A DNA stretch of 64,000 bases, from contig VZQC01007984.1 of assembly GCA_009823505.1 (NCBI GenBank), positions 1,410,519-1,474,518 of the forward strand. The letters run 5' to 3'. Of the stretch, positions 45,680-56,714 are shown one piece after another. The stretch comes from Rhizomys pruinosus (lineage: Eukaryota; Chordata; Mammalia; Rodentia; Spalacidae). The position numbers and the translations under genes are program-made. The notes under the pieces are model-generated. The model worked only from the letters and a program-made list of their open reading frames with translations. It was not told where the DNA came from and did not search any database. Position 1 is the first letter of the stretch; the number at the start of each line of letters is the position of its first letter.

Positions 45680-46137
45680 CAAGAATCCTTCATGTAAAAC
45701 AATTTTCAAGTAGTTTGTGCCCAAACCACACAGCCCAAGGCTCCCACGCAGCTGGAGGGGCTTGTATGTACAATCAAGCCAATCAAATAAGTGTGTGTCC
45801 AGTCTATATTGCTGTAGTTTCACCATTCACCAATCGCAGCCCTTACATTCACACTCCCCCTCTTTCGCAGATTGTTACCTAGGCTTAAAAAAGGTGATGG
45901 CACAGTGGCGAGAAGCAGAACAGTCTACTTTGTCTGGATGTGGGTTTCGGACTCTAATCAGTTCTGGCTGTTTCCTTTCATGTGCTGACAGTTTGTCCAG
46001 GAATAACCTTTCAATCCTACTAACGAAGCACAAGTGATTACATATATAGGTATTTGAATAGTACTAATTATTATGGTAGGTTACTTTGGTATAGATACAG
46101 ATGTTTGGATGTTATGCTAATCCATGAATTACGTTTT
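45680..46137 (-). repeat. retrocopy-like segment, copy 2
   Basis: Related to copy 1 at 43383-43880 in the same orientation and also preceded on the plus strand by a T-run (45663-45672). The two differ at many positions and by indels. Parent not recognised. Confidence 0.5.
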
Positions 46138-46149
46138 TTTTTCCTGATA

Positions 46150-47340
46150 TTTGATGAAGGAGCCAAAAACAGTCAATGAAAGATAGGTACCATCTTCAGC
46201 AAACGGTGCTGGCAAAGCTTGACCACCTCCTGGAGAAGAATGAAATTAAACCACTACCTTTCACCTTATACAAAAGTCAATTCTAGATGGATTAAAGACC
46301 TCAGTTTTAAACCTGAAATTCTGAAAATGTTAGAAGAAAACATTGGCAGTAACCTACAAGATATAGGTGTAGGAAAAGACTTTCTAAATCAGGCAGCAGT
46401 TGTGTCTGTGTGTGTGGGGGGAGGTCAATAATCATCAAGTGGGATTTCTTAAACTAAAAATGTTCTGTACAGTAAAAGGAACAATGAAAGAAGCGAAGAG
46501 AAAACCCACAGAGGGGGAGGAAATCTTCACTGGTGACACATCTGACAGAGGTTTATTGTCTAGAGTATATAAATTACTAAAAAAAAAAAAAAGGACCAAG
46601 AAAACAAATGACCCAATTAAAAGATAAGCTAAAGATCTGAATAGATACTTCTCAAGAGAAGAAGTAAAGGTGGCTGAGAAACATCTTTAAAAGTGTTCAA
46701 CATTGTTAGTAATTATGGAAATACAACCCAAAACCACTTTAAGATTTCATCTTACTCCAATAAGATTGGCTATGATCAAGAAAACAAATGACACCAAATG
46801 CTGGAGAGAGTGTGGAGAAAGGGGAACACTCATTCACTGCTGGTGGGATTGCAAACATGTGCAATCCTTATGGAACACACTGTGGAGAACTCTTAAAAGA
46901 TTTAAAATGAACCTACCATTTGACCTAATTATACCAATCCTAGGTATACAGCCAAAGGATTCATCCTATAGCAGAGATATGTGCACAGCTATACACATTG
47001 CTGCTCTTTTCACAACTGTGAAGAGCTGGAAGTAGCCCAGGTGTCCCTCAATTGATGAGTGGATAATGAAGATGTGGTACAGTGGTGAAGGATGACATCA
47101 TGAAATTTGCAGGTAAATGGATGGAACTGGAAGCTGTTATGCTAATTTAGGTAACATAGTCTCAGAAAAACAAACTGTATGTTATTTGTGGTTCCTGACA
47201 GCAAATCCTTATACGTAAGTCAAAGTGGGTAACTGGTCAGTAAAGATAATATCACATTGACTGTTACCACTTTAGATATAGTTTGAAGTATAGATCTCTA
47301 TTTTTCTCATTTTTAAGATTTATGAGAAAGAATAAATCTT
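46150..47340 (+). mobile_element. LINE-1 ORF2 C-terminus and 3' UTR
   Basis: Broken frames cover ILKMLEENIGSNLQDIGVGK (46219-46431), KRKPTEGEEIF (46400-46627) and the C-terminal part (46703-47035). In that part the cysteine motif is [18 protein letters not shown], in which CX3CX7HX4C is preserved. The 3' UTR (about 47170-47340) matches the copy at 28.2 kb. It is 5'-truncated and has several frameshifts. Confidence 0.85.
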
Positions 47341-50013
47341 TTTTTAAGTACATTAAGATATACATCAACTCGCTATGTAAGTTAGGAGTGTAAAGCTATA
47401 TTTTTATTTGTATACAAGCTTACAGTTAAACTTTGAATCCCTAAATATGTTTTTGCATCAATCTATAGTTTGATTTCAGACTTTGTAAATTTGCTATATG
47501 TGAGGAGTGTAAAAAAAAAGCTAAGTGTAGAATTATGAATATCAAAGGCTGGGATAGATGCTCCTAAAGACAGAGTTGAAGTATTGCTTAGAGTACGAGA
47601 GTCCAAGAAGGCTATGACATGCTTCAAATAGAAAATACATTGTTTTATAAGCTTTGTTCAAAATATAAAGTACAAGCTCTTAGCTGTGAATTTTATGCTA
47701 ATGAAGTAACAATGTACTGAATAGGAATATGGTGTTTTTTATAACAAAGCATACATAAAGCAAGGCTATATGGGTATGGCTTTATACAGCAGAAGCAGGA
47801 AATGAAAAATTATTGATAAAAGCTATGAAATTTTAGTTACACAAAATGAGTAAACCCTGAGAATCTAATGTACAACATAGTAGCCATAATGAATAATTTT
47901 GTAGTATAGGCTTGAATCATTCTAAGAGGGTTGATTTTTAAATGTTTTCACCAGAAAGAAAATGGTAATAAAGTTATATAGTGATTGATTGATGCAGATT
48001 TTGTGACCAGAGACGTCAGAACTTACCTCTTTAATTCTTTAAGGAACAGACTATTGTTCCTTAAAGAATTAAAGAGGTAATATAATGTTTAAGGAAACTT
48101 TAGAGATCATAATTAGCTTATATGGCAACTATGTGTGTATAGTCTTAATGTTATTATTTGATTTGGAAACATACTGAATAAAACTTGTTTTAAAAAACCT
48201 TAAGTAATAATATCCTAGCACTGGTTTTAACATAGAACTCTGAATCTGAATGTCTTCAGCACTGCAGACTACATCCACACAGTGTGAGGTCGTAGATTTT
48301 CATCTTCCCCTCCAGTGTGGTCGTGCCCCTGGAGAGGAACCCAGATTATGAACATGGGAGCTTATATGGAACAGCACATTGGGCCATTCTTCTATGGGAG
48401 GGGGCAATGGGAGAGAGTCAGAACAGAAGAACACTTTACTCTGAGAGATAAATAAGCAAGTGGCCTGTAATACAAATTATATAGTAAACTGCCATATGCT
48501 GTTTAAGCTTGGTGAGAAGCTGGCTCTGGAGTGGAGTAGTCTCACCCTGATTTCATATTGAAACGTGTATTGTACTGTCCTCAAAGATCTCGTATCTAGG
48601 GATGGGCTGGTCTCAAGCCTGTGAAAGGATAAATGGCAAATGGAAAAACACCCCAAGAGTCAAAACACCATGCTCTTGGGAACAGGGAACAGAAGGAATG
48701 CGAACTGAATGAACACATTGTGCCCTTGAGCACAGCTGGAAGGCGAATCATTCTCAGAACTGTCTCGAACCTTCTCTAAATGTAGGACTTACCTACTGTT
48801 TTTCTCATAATATAAAAATGCCTGTGATGGGAATTGCTAGCGGTGGTCTCACTCAAGGGGAGGATGTTCTGCCTGAGACCCTCCGTATCAGTCAGGGGCT
48901 GCAGCTGTTTGTCCTCATGAGGCTTTTCCAGTCATCTTTTCTGTGTAAGAGGCTCATGTGCTGTTCTGCTAAGAGTTTCCAATATTTTCTTTGTGTTTTT
49001 GTAGTTTGGGAAGAGAGTGAGGACAGTAGGGAAATAGAACATTGAAGAGTTAGTGAGAATGGGAATTGCTGAAAGGTAGCATTCATTAGATTTAGGAAAT
49101 CGATATAGCGTAACAGGAAAAACTGTAATGGGAACTGCCACTTTCAGATTGGACGCGGGAGCAAAGTAGGAAGTTACAGCTTGTATTTCCTATCCTGCAG
49201 GGGGAAAATCTCCAAAACGGTAGCCCCAGAAGTAGGTTCATTACGATATGGCATTGGTGGAGACTGGTGCCGTGGGGCCTTCCAGCCTACATGTGATTGT
49301 GGACTGTGCACTGGAGTATAGATTACCTAGGATCATGCACAGGGATCTCCACCCTACAGGTCGTAAAAGAGAGGTAAGAAGCTGTGAGCTGGAATTCCAA
49401 GGAGGAAGTGTGTTTACAAAAGTAAAGATTAAGCATAATTGATTAATTAAGCATACTTAATCAAGCCAATAAGAAGACTAGATGTCTTGGGTAAACTGGA
49501 ACTTGTTTTCTTTCATTTTGTCCCATTTTAATTGAATCCGAATTCCATAAAATATATTTTGATCATATTTAGATCCCTTCCCATAACTGCACCCCCCTTA
49601 GTAAACCACCACCCAGTTTCCTGTACGTATATACACATATATACATTTGTGTCCCCCAAATGGCCTTCGATATGGGTTTTTCCACTGGATCCTAGTCAAC
49701 CTACAGAGTCTTCACCCACCCCCAGAAGCCAATGGTTGCCAGTAGCTCCACAGGTAGGTTTGAGGTTCCTTACCCAAGTCCCCATGTTTGTGCTGGGACT
49801 TTTGTCTCATTGGAGCTTGCATAGGACTTGTGCATGCTGTCACCAGTGTCATGAGTTCATTTGAATAACTGACTAGATGTCTGGAAAACTCCGTTTCTTT
49901 TTGGTTATCCACCACCCCTGACTCTTGCAATCTTCCCATCCTCATTTTTCACAATGATCCCTCAGTCTCGAGAGGCACAAAGGCTCTAACAGAGCAGAGC
50001 TGGTGAGCACCTG
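47341..50013. other. unique sequence with a perfect hairpin
   Basis: No SINE or gene is recognised. Contains the inverted repeat at 48023-48080. Short open frames (for example 48818-49045) have no recognisable content. Confidence 0.5.
48023..48080. repeat. perfect 26-bp inverted repeat, 6-nt loop
   Basis: The left arm 48023-48048 and right arm 48055-48080 are exact reverse complements, separated by gactat. Pairing stops at the next base on each side. No SINE, LTR or microsatellite covers it. Confidence 0.97.
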
Positions 50014-50027
50014 GAATCCACTTTCTT

Positions 50028-50102
50028 TTCTTTTTATTTTTTTTAATATATATATATATATATGATAAGATATATATAATATATTATAAAAATAAAATAT
50101 AT
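50028..50102 (-). repeat. T-rich and (TA)n low-complexity insert
   Basis: T-rich tract, then (TA)n from 50047 and a diverged TA/A-rich stretch. The flanking gaatccactttctt (50014-50027) recurs at 50106-50119, so this looks like the remnant tail of an earlier insertion. Confidence 0.6.
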
Positions 50103-50119
50103 CCAGAATCCACTTTCTT

Positions 50120-50356
50120 TTTTTTTTTTTATTTATTTTATGTGTAGAGATGTACTGTTTTGCGTGTAGGTCTGTGCACCCGTGTCGTGCAATGCCGCGG
50201 AGGTCAGAAGAGGGTCTCAGAATCCCCTGGAACTGGAGTTCTCCTGGAATTGGAGTCACAGACGGTTCTCAGCCGCCATGTGGGTGCTGGGGATCGAACC
50301 CGGGTCCTCTGCAAGAGCGGTCGGCGCTCTTAACCGCTAGGCCATCTCTCCAGCCC
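50120..50356 (-). mobile_element. B2 SINE, long subtype, young
   Basis: Full-length reverse B2 with the 17-bp internal duplication and many retained CpGs (aatgccgcggaggt, cgaacccggg, ggtcggcgct), indicating a recent insertion. The perfect 17-bp target duplication ccagaatccactttctt is at 50103-50119 and 50357-50373. Confidence 0.96.
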
Positions 50357-50373
50357 CCAGAATCCACTTTCTT

Positions 50374-50667
50374 AAGCCAGCAGGGAGGCCTGGTTTTGCA
50401 ATTTACATACTCTGGACATTTCTTTTTCTCAATTAATTTTAGTTTTCTTCTTTAATTAATTCCTCTTCAGTACCACAAGAAGTATAGCTAGACATGATTT
50501 CCAGTAACAGCCAAAGGAAGGAGCAAGGGAAGTTATGGTTGAAGACTAGTTAACTAGTCCTTTAATTAATTCCTCTTCAGTACTACAAGAGTATCTTCAA
50601 AGGCCCAAGATGGAAAAATTAAATGCTTAAAGGTTAAATATTTCTCAGGAACAAGGACAAAGTACAG
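50374..50667. other. unique sequence with short direct repeat
   Basis: tttaattaattcctcttcag occurs twice (50452-50471 and 50561-50580), 109 bp apart, with 'tac(c/t)acaagaa' or similar following each. No element lies between them that I recognise. Confidence 0.6.
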
Positions 50668-50764
<97 letters not shown>

Positions 50765-50776
50765 ATCTATCTATCT
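50668..50776. repeat. (TATC)n microsatellite
   Basis: About 27 tetranucleotide units with two single-unit interruptions (near 50717 and 50763). Confidence 0.97.
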
Positions 50777-50777
50777 G

Positions 50778-50920
50778 TTTTTTTTTAAGACAGTGTCTCT
50801 TTGTAACTCCAGGTGTCCTGGAACTCTCTATGTAGTCCAGACTGGCCTAACTTCAAAGAAATCTGCCTGCCTCTGCCACCTATGTTTTGGTATTAAAGGC
50901 ATATGCCCCCACACCTGACC
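50778..50920 (-). mobile_element. B1 SINE, diverged
   Basis: Reverse B1 with aagacagtgtctctttgtaa, tatgtagtccagactggcct and a worn head. The microsatellite abuts its tail. Confidence 0.85.
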
Positions 50921-51084
50921 CACAGTTTATCTTTTAAGATAAGTAAAATTGAAATGGTTATAGGAATTTTTAGGTATTTAAACATATTCCTTAGGGACAA
51001 ATATGATTCCAAATGAAAGCAAACAGGAATTGTAGGATATAATGTAGAATTAGAAGAGTAGGTTGAACATAGAACTATAAAAAT

Positions 51085-51262
51085 GCTCAGTGTGATGCTC
51101 AGTAGATAAAGGCACTTGCCTCATAAGCCTGAGAACCTTTGTTCATTACCTGTGTCCCATGGTGACTTCCACAAGGCAAATTAAGTTGTCTTCTGACCTC
51201 CACACACCCGCCATGGCATGCACATGCTTGCACTCACACAGATACAACAATAAGTAAAATAG
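51085..51262 (+). mobile_element. B4/ID-like SINE, diverged
   Basis: gatgctcagtagataaaggc followed by cttgcctcataagcctgaga and tcttctgacctccacacacc, with an A-rich tail. The order fits a B4 or ID-related SINE. Confidence 0.65.
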
Positions 51263-51472
51263 TGCTCAGAATAGCAAAGAGACAATAATTATGTCTGATT
51301 CGTAAGCTTAAAAAATAAGAAGCAGGCAGAAGTCATCTTTGGAGAAATGATAGTCTGTAGTTATGCCATTTGAAGGTTGTTACATAAGGAGAGACAAAAA
51401 TATGGACTCTACATTGAAAAATTTATGCTTATTTAATGATAAGACTTCTGAATGAATTAAAATAATTAATAC

Positions 51473-51704
51473 GGGGGCTGGAGAGATGGCCTAGTGGTTA
51501 AGAGTGCCTACCGCTCTTGTAGAGGACCTGGGTTCCATCCCCAGCACCCACATGGCGACTGAGAACGTCTTTAACTCCAGTTCCTGGGGAATCCAACACC
51601 CTCTTCTGACCGCTGAGGCATTGCACAACACGGGCGCACAAACCTACATGCAGACAGTATACTCATACACATACAAAAATAAATAAAATTAAAAAAACTA
51701 AAAT
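51473..51704 (+). mobile_element. B2 SINE, short subtype, with target duplication
   Basis: Starts gggggctggagagatggcc and lacks the 17-bp internal duplication. Perfect 14-bp duplication aaaataattaatac at 51459-51472 and 51705-51718. Confidence 0.95.
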
Positions 51705-51718
51705 AAAATAATTAATAC

Positions 51719-52895
51719 AATGAAGGGTATAAAAATAACAAGAAAACCCCTGCAAATAACAAGCACAGTGTAAGACACTAGATATGATTCCACATCTTAA
51801 TAATTACCTTAGATAAAAATATAGTAGATTGTTTAGAAGCACTGGATTAGCAGATGAGAGTAAAATCAAAATACATCTTTTGCTTACAAAAGGTACAATT
51901 GAAACTTGAAGCTTGTGTGTCAAACATCATGAAATCTAATTTTTAAAGCAAAATTATGAGAGAGGAATGCACTCCTTACTGAAGGACTCAGATACCTAGG
52001 AAGCTATAAAGCTACATAGACATATAATAGTAGCTTTAAAATTTAGAAGTTAAAAATTGATAGTACAAAGTATTGCCTTTCACCATCATAGTGGGAAAGA
52101 AATTCATACAACTGTCTCTTTAATTGTTAAATTAAGCAAATAATATATTAGAATATAAAAGACCTGAATGGTGCAATTAGGAGTGTTGATCCAGTAGACA
52201 TTGCTCTAAAAGCATCAAAATTACATGGAGTTTGCATGCATACAGGAAACAGATACATAAATGGACCATTTAGAAGGCCATTTGCCATGAGAACATCACA
52301 GATAATAGGGAACATGAATACCACGTTCTCTTACCACAGAGCACTCAGGTTGAAAAGGCTAAGACAGAGATAACTAAAAACTTCCATAGCAGAAAATGAT
52401 GCTCCCACTCCAGGATCCGTTCCCTGTGTTTTTCCATTCAAGATTAGACTAGAACTTGGTATAAAGTATGAGTAGAAAAATGGTGACTTTCCTTCCCATG
52501 TAGACTGGGAATGGAAGGATATGGCGAGTTTCCTAGTGAAATGTCTTATAGAAGAAAAAGCTCTAATCTGTTTTTTTCCATCTTTGCCCACACCTGCATC
52601 CTAGGAGGCAAAGATACTGTGGGAAAGTCAGCTCTCCTTGAAAAAGGAGGGGCAGCACCCTAAGAATGAAGGAAGTTGATGGAGTAGATCAGGTACCTGT
52701 TCTAGAATGCCTCCCTCCTCTGAAACACAAAGTGTTTTTGGAAACACTTATTTTGTAGTCCTTGTGTCCTAGCAGCTTACTGTCATTGTAACTGATTTGA
52801 GTCCTTACATATTTGGCAGCCTAAAAGTGCACACTTGTGTGTAATTCAAGAGTAAAAGAAAAAAAAAAAAGGTTAATGGGATCTAAACTATCTAT
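51719..52895. other. unique sequence, nothing recognised
   Basis: Non-coding DNA. Open frames are short and unrecognised. Confidence 0.5.
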
Positions 52896-52909
52896 AGAAA
52901 TAAGGAGTG

Positions 52910-53239
52910 GAGATCTCCTGAGACCAGCTGAAGCGCAGGAAGCAAGGAGCTGGAACCAACCCAAATGCCCCTCAACTGATGAGTGGATAGAGAAAATGTG
53001 GTACATCTACACAATGGAGTTCTATGCAGCAGTAAAGAAAGACGACATCACGAGCTTTGCAGGAAAATGGCTGGAGCTAGAGGACATCATGCTGAGTGAA
53101 GTAACACAGTCCCAGAAAAACAAACGACGAATGGTATCCCTCATCTGTGGATGCTAGTGCCAATTACCTAGTTGTAAGTATTTCTTGTGCATGGCCCCTT
53201 GAGCTTTTGTCCAAAGCAGTTGGGAGTGATGCATATTAG

Positions 53240-53288
<49 letters not shown>

Positions 53289-53500
53289 AGAAAGGACTGC
53301 AACAAAGAACTGACTGAAACAGTGAACTTCTACTCAAAACAGTCAACTTCCACTTTGAGAATATTGAGAAAGACTGAGAAAGAGATGAAAAGCATGTTTG
53401 GCAGAATGCATGAGCTCTGGTGGGGTGGGGGGATGGGGGGACACAGGTCTAGATTTGATAAAAAAATAAATAAATAAAAGTAAGTAAATAAAGAAAAAAG
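52910..53500 (+). mobile_element. young 5'-truncated LINE-1 3' end
   Basis: From about 52948 an intact ORF2 C-terminus reads SWNQPKCPSTDEWIEKMWYI and ends MVSLICGC with its stop near 53157. The 3' UTR holds an (AAC)n tract and a G-rich run (53416-53440). The target duplication agaaataaggagtg is at 52896-52909 and, beyond a nested B1, 53674-53687. The first ~38 bp (52910-52947) do not look like LINE-1 coding and may be extra bases from integration. Confidence 0.88.
53241..53288. repeat. (AAC)n microsatellite
   Basis: About 15 AAC units in the LINE-1 3' UTR. Confidence 0.97.
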
Positions 53501-53519
53501 AAAAGAGATAAGGAGTGAT

Positions 53520-53670
53520 GCCGGGTGTGGTGGCGCATGCCTTTAATCCTAACACTTGGGAGGCAGAGGTAGGTGGATCTCTGTGAGTTCGAAGCCAGCC
53601 TGGTCTACAGAGCGAGCTCCAGGCCAGCTGGGACTAAAAGGGAGACCCCATCTCAAAAAAATTCCCCCCC
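53520..53670 (+). mobile_element. B1 SINE nested at the LINE-1 end
   Basis: Full-length B1 starting gccgggtgtggtggcgcatg. It is flanked by aaaagagataaggagtgat (53501-53519) and a copy with one difference (53671-53689). Confidence 0.93.
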
Positions 53671-53689
53671 AAAAGAAATAAGGAGTGAT

Positions 53690-54589
53690 AAACATGCATT
53701 TTATCTATGTGTGTTTGAGTATATGTGCTTAATATGCAGTGTTGATAAAAAGTACTTAGATGGAAATTTGTAATGCTAAGTGCCTCAGTAGTACAGAAAA
53801 GAAACCCTGAGATTTAGTAAACTAAACATCTTTAGGAAGAAAAACAGAATAAGCTGAAGGAAAGTAGGAGGTGACGGCCGCAAAAGCAAACAAGAAGCGT
53901 CAACAAACAGAAGTCACCCCTTCGCACAAACTGTTACCAAACTCAGGTTAAATTGAGCAAAGAGAAAGAGAGGGTGCATGTGGGAATTTAGGGGACTAAA
54001 AGAGCAGGAGTAAGTGACAAAAAAACACTTGAGTAATTTTATGAGGAAAATTTGAAAACACACTGAAATAGTATAGAAGATAGAGTCTAGGTTGCTCAGG
54101 GAGGAGAAGCTTGTGATGCTCAGGATTGGGTTTGGGATTCAAAAGACACGTTAAGACCCAGCGATGTAACTACAAGGCCCCACCGTGCCCTCCTGTCCCC
54201 CTCCTAGGTCAGGGCCATTGTGATCTGTCTTTTGGATTGTGATGTTCATATTGATCGCTGACAACTTGATCATGGTGTTATGTTATGCCTGTTGGGTTGG
54301 ATGTTACTGGTTTTTCCCTTATTACAAATTAAGAACTATTTGATAAAACACTATTTTGTGAGGGAGCCTATGATATTATGTAAGCATCCTGTCCCATGCT
54401 GAGCTTGGCGTAAGTTTGTTAGTAGAGGACTGCAGTCTATTACTTTATTTTATGATTTAATCCATTACAATACTTTATTTGATGTTCCAACTCTCCCTCA
54501 TTTGGCTAGTGAGCAGGGCTGTACTGGAGGGGACAAGAGAGACACATAAGACACAATTTTTAGGAAGCTGTCATTCTTGGGGTTATATA
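53690..54589. other. unique sequence, nothing recognised
   Basis: Non-coding. No gene or confident repeat. Confidence 0.5.
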
Positions 54590-54607
54590 AGAAAAGAGAG
54601 CACTCTT

Positions 54608-54715
54608 TTAAAAAAATTTTTTTTATTAACTTTATTTCTGTATGTGTATGAATGTACTGTCTGCATGCAAGTTTGTGCACCCGTGTCGTGCAATGCCGCG
54701 GAGGTCAGAAGAGGG
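54608..54715 (-). mobile_element. 5'-truncated B2 SINE with target duplication
   Basis: Only the 3' portion of a B2 in reverse (tail to gccgcggaggtcagaagagg). A perfect 18-bp duplication, agaaaagagagcactctt, lies at 54590-54607 and 54716-54733. The exact duplication shows a real, recent truncated insertion. Confidence 0.95.
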
Positions 54716-54733
54716 AGAAAAGAGAGCACTCTT

Positions 54734-54989
54734 ACGACTCTGATGATGAGCCCTTAAATTTGCTTTATTGTTGTCTTGCCTTACTCAGCCTTGACTTATA
54801 GGCTTGCTTCTTTATCCTTTTAATTGGTCCCCTAAATTGTTTATTCTTCACTTTCTCTGACAGCAAGATGTAGCTTTATCTTGTACTTCTTTTGCCTCAA
54901 CCCCTTGGAATTGCTTGTCAGAGGAATTAGGAATCTTTAGGGGAGAATGGAATTTAAGAGGGGGGCTCTAGGAATTTATTGAGTCCCTT
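54734..54989. other. unique sequence, nothing recognised
   Basis: Non-coding sequence up to the G-rich tract. Confidence 0.4.
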
Positions 54990-55416
54990 AATAATGGGAT
55001 GTGTCACTGCAAAACACAGCGGGAGTGAGGGAGGGAGGGATGAAGGCGATTGCTGATTCAGGACAGGGGAGGGACGGGACAGGTGAGGGATTGACGGGCA
55101 GTACATGTAGGCATTGTATTACAGTCTTACTGACAAGAAAGACGGTGATGAATGGATGAACGGCAAAGACTTTAGGATGGATGGGAAGTGAGAGAAATGA
55201 GGACGGATGGAAAGGCAAGGACGGGCGTGAGTTAAAGGATGGCGTTAGGTTCTGAGTTCTTAGTTAGTCGTTATTGCGGCGATTCGTGAGCGGGGAACGT
55301 GCGTGAGGATGGCGGGCGGCAGTTGTGGAGTGATGGTGTCTGGATGCAGTGATAGTATGACTTGATGAAGGGAGGAGGTAAGGAATGAAATCCCTCTCCT
55401 TTCTTCCTTCTTCCTT

Positions 55417-55463
<47 letters not shown>

Positions 55464-55520
55464 CTTCTTTCCTCTTTCTTCTTCTTTTCGTTCTTTCGTG
55501 ATTTTGCTGTGCTTTTCTCT
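54990..55520. repeat. G-rich low complexity, then pyrimidine tract and poly(T)
   Basis: GGGA/GGAT-type imperfect repeats at about 55018-55390, then ttcc-rich sequence and 45 T bases at 55419-55463. Irregular spacing and many CpGs suggest sequencing error superimposed on a purine-rich satellite. Confidence 0.7.
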
Positions 55521-55521
55521 N
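55521..55521. other. single N at assembly join
   Basis: An isolated N in the error-rich low-complexity region. Confidence 0.95.
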
Positions 55522-55643
55522 TCTTACCTTAAAAGGAAGAAGAGTTTATTCTTAAGCTAAATGAAAGTGACCATGGCCTAAGATTCAGTAGCTTCATGAA
55601 GTTTTCATAGTTAGAGAAAAAAATCAAGTAAGAAGTGAAGGAG

Positions 55644-55810
55644 CCGTGCGGGTGGCGCACACGCCTTTAATCCTAGCACTTGGAGGCAGATGCCGGAGGA
55701 TCTTTGTGAGTTCAAGGCCAGTGTGTTCTACAGAGTGAGTTCCAGGACCGCTGGTGTTACAGGGAGACCCTGTCTCAAACGACCAAAAAAAAAAAAAAAA
55801 AAAAAAAAAG
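55644..55810 (+). mobile_element. B1 SINE with small errors
   Basis: gtgcgggtggcgcacacgcc through gaccctgtctcaaacgacc with a long A-tail (55787-55809). aagaagtga occurs on both flanks. Confidence 0.88.
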
Positions 55811-56279
55811 AAGTGACGGGCCTTTTCCAAAAACCATTTGTGGAAGCATTGGGTTAGTGTGGGACACAACAGCATGAGATCTCTGCTATAGACTGTAGAT
55901 GTTATCTGACACTTTGCTTAGGTTAGGGATTGATGCATGCTAGTGATCCGTCGATCCGTCTTGGCAAATATCTCTGTGTATTTGTTTTGTGGTTATATAC
56001 CCGTTTCTAATTCTATATCTCTATTAAAAAGTTGTAATTCCACACTGATAAGGATATCTCCAACTTAATCTTAAACTTTAGGTTCACCTCACTTTCCATG
56101 TTTGTATCTTCCTTCTTAGATGACGAAAAATCTGGAAATTCATTTGTCATATATTACTTAAGTGTCTGTAACCAGTTTCCCATTTGTCTCACACTGGGAT
56201 GAAAATGTTATACTGTTTACACTAGAGCACCAGTGCCTCAAGGTCCCCCATTTGCACACACCTCTTTCTTTCAACTTGA
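55811..56279. other. unique sequence, nothing recognised
   Basis: Non-coding. No confident repeat. Confidence 0.4.
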
Positions 56280-56292
56280 GCTCCTGAGTCTT

Positions 56293-56556
56293 TTTTTTTT
56301 TTTAATTTTTTAAATTTTATTATATTTTTGTATGTGTATGAGCGTACTTGTCTGCATGCAGGTTTGTGCACCCGGTCCTGCAATGCCCGCGGCAGGGTCA
56401 GAAGAGGTCTCGGATTTCCCTGGAAATGGAGCTCTCCTGGAACTTGGGTTTACAACGTTTTTCTTAGTCACGTGCTGGGTCCACTGGGGGACGAACCTGG
56501 GTCCTCTGCTAAAGAGCAGTCGGCGCCTCTTAACCTCTCGGCCACCTCTCCAGCCC
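56293..56556 (-). mobile_element. B2 SINE, long subtype, with small errors
   Basis: Reverse B2 with indels. The 17-bp internal duplication is traceable (ggagctctcctggaacttgg). Perfect 13-bp duplication gctcctgagtctt at 56280-56292 and 56557-56569. Confidence 0.9.
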
Positions 56557-56714
56557 GCTCCTGAGTCTTATGCCAAGTATCTGCTGCACCCATTCGATTT
56601 TGGTATGCCTAAATTCTAGCAACCAAAGAACATTCTTCTGCAGGAGTTCTCTTGCTTGGGCCACACTCTAATGTGCTGCAATCAGATTGGCTATGTTGAA
56701 ATCTTTTTTTCAGG

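Noticed and set aside
50668..50776. Regular short-unit array as a possible CRISPR-like array
   Set aside because: It is a simple TATC microsatellite without spacers, in a mammalian genome.
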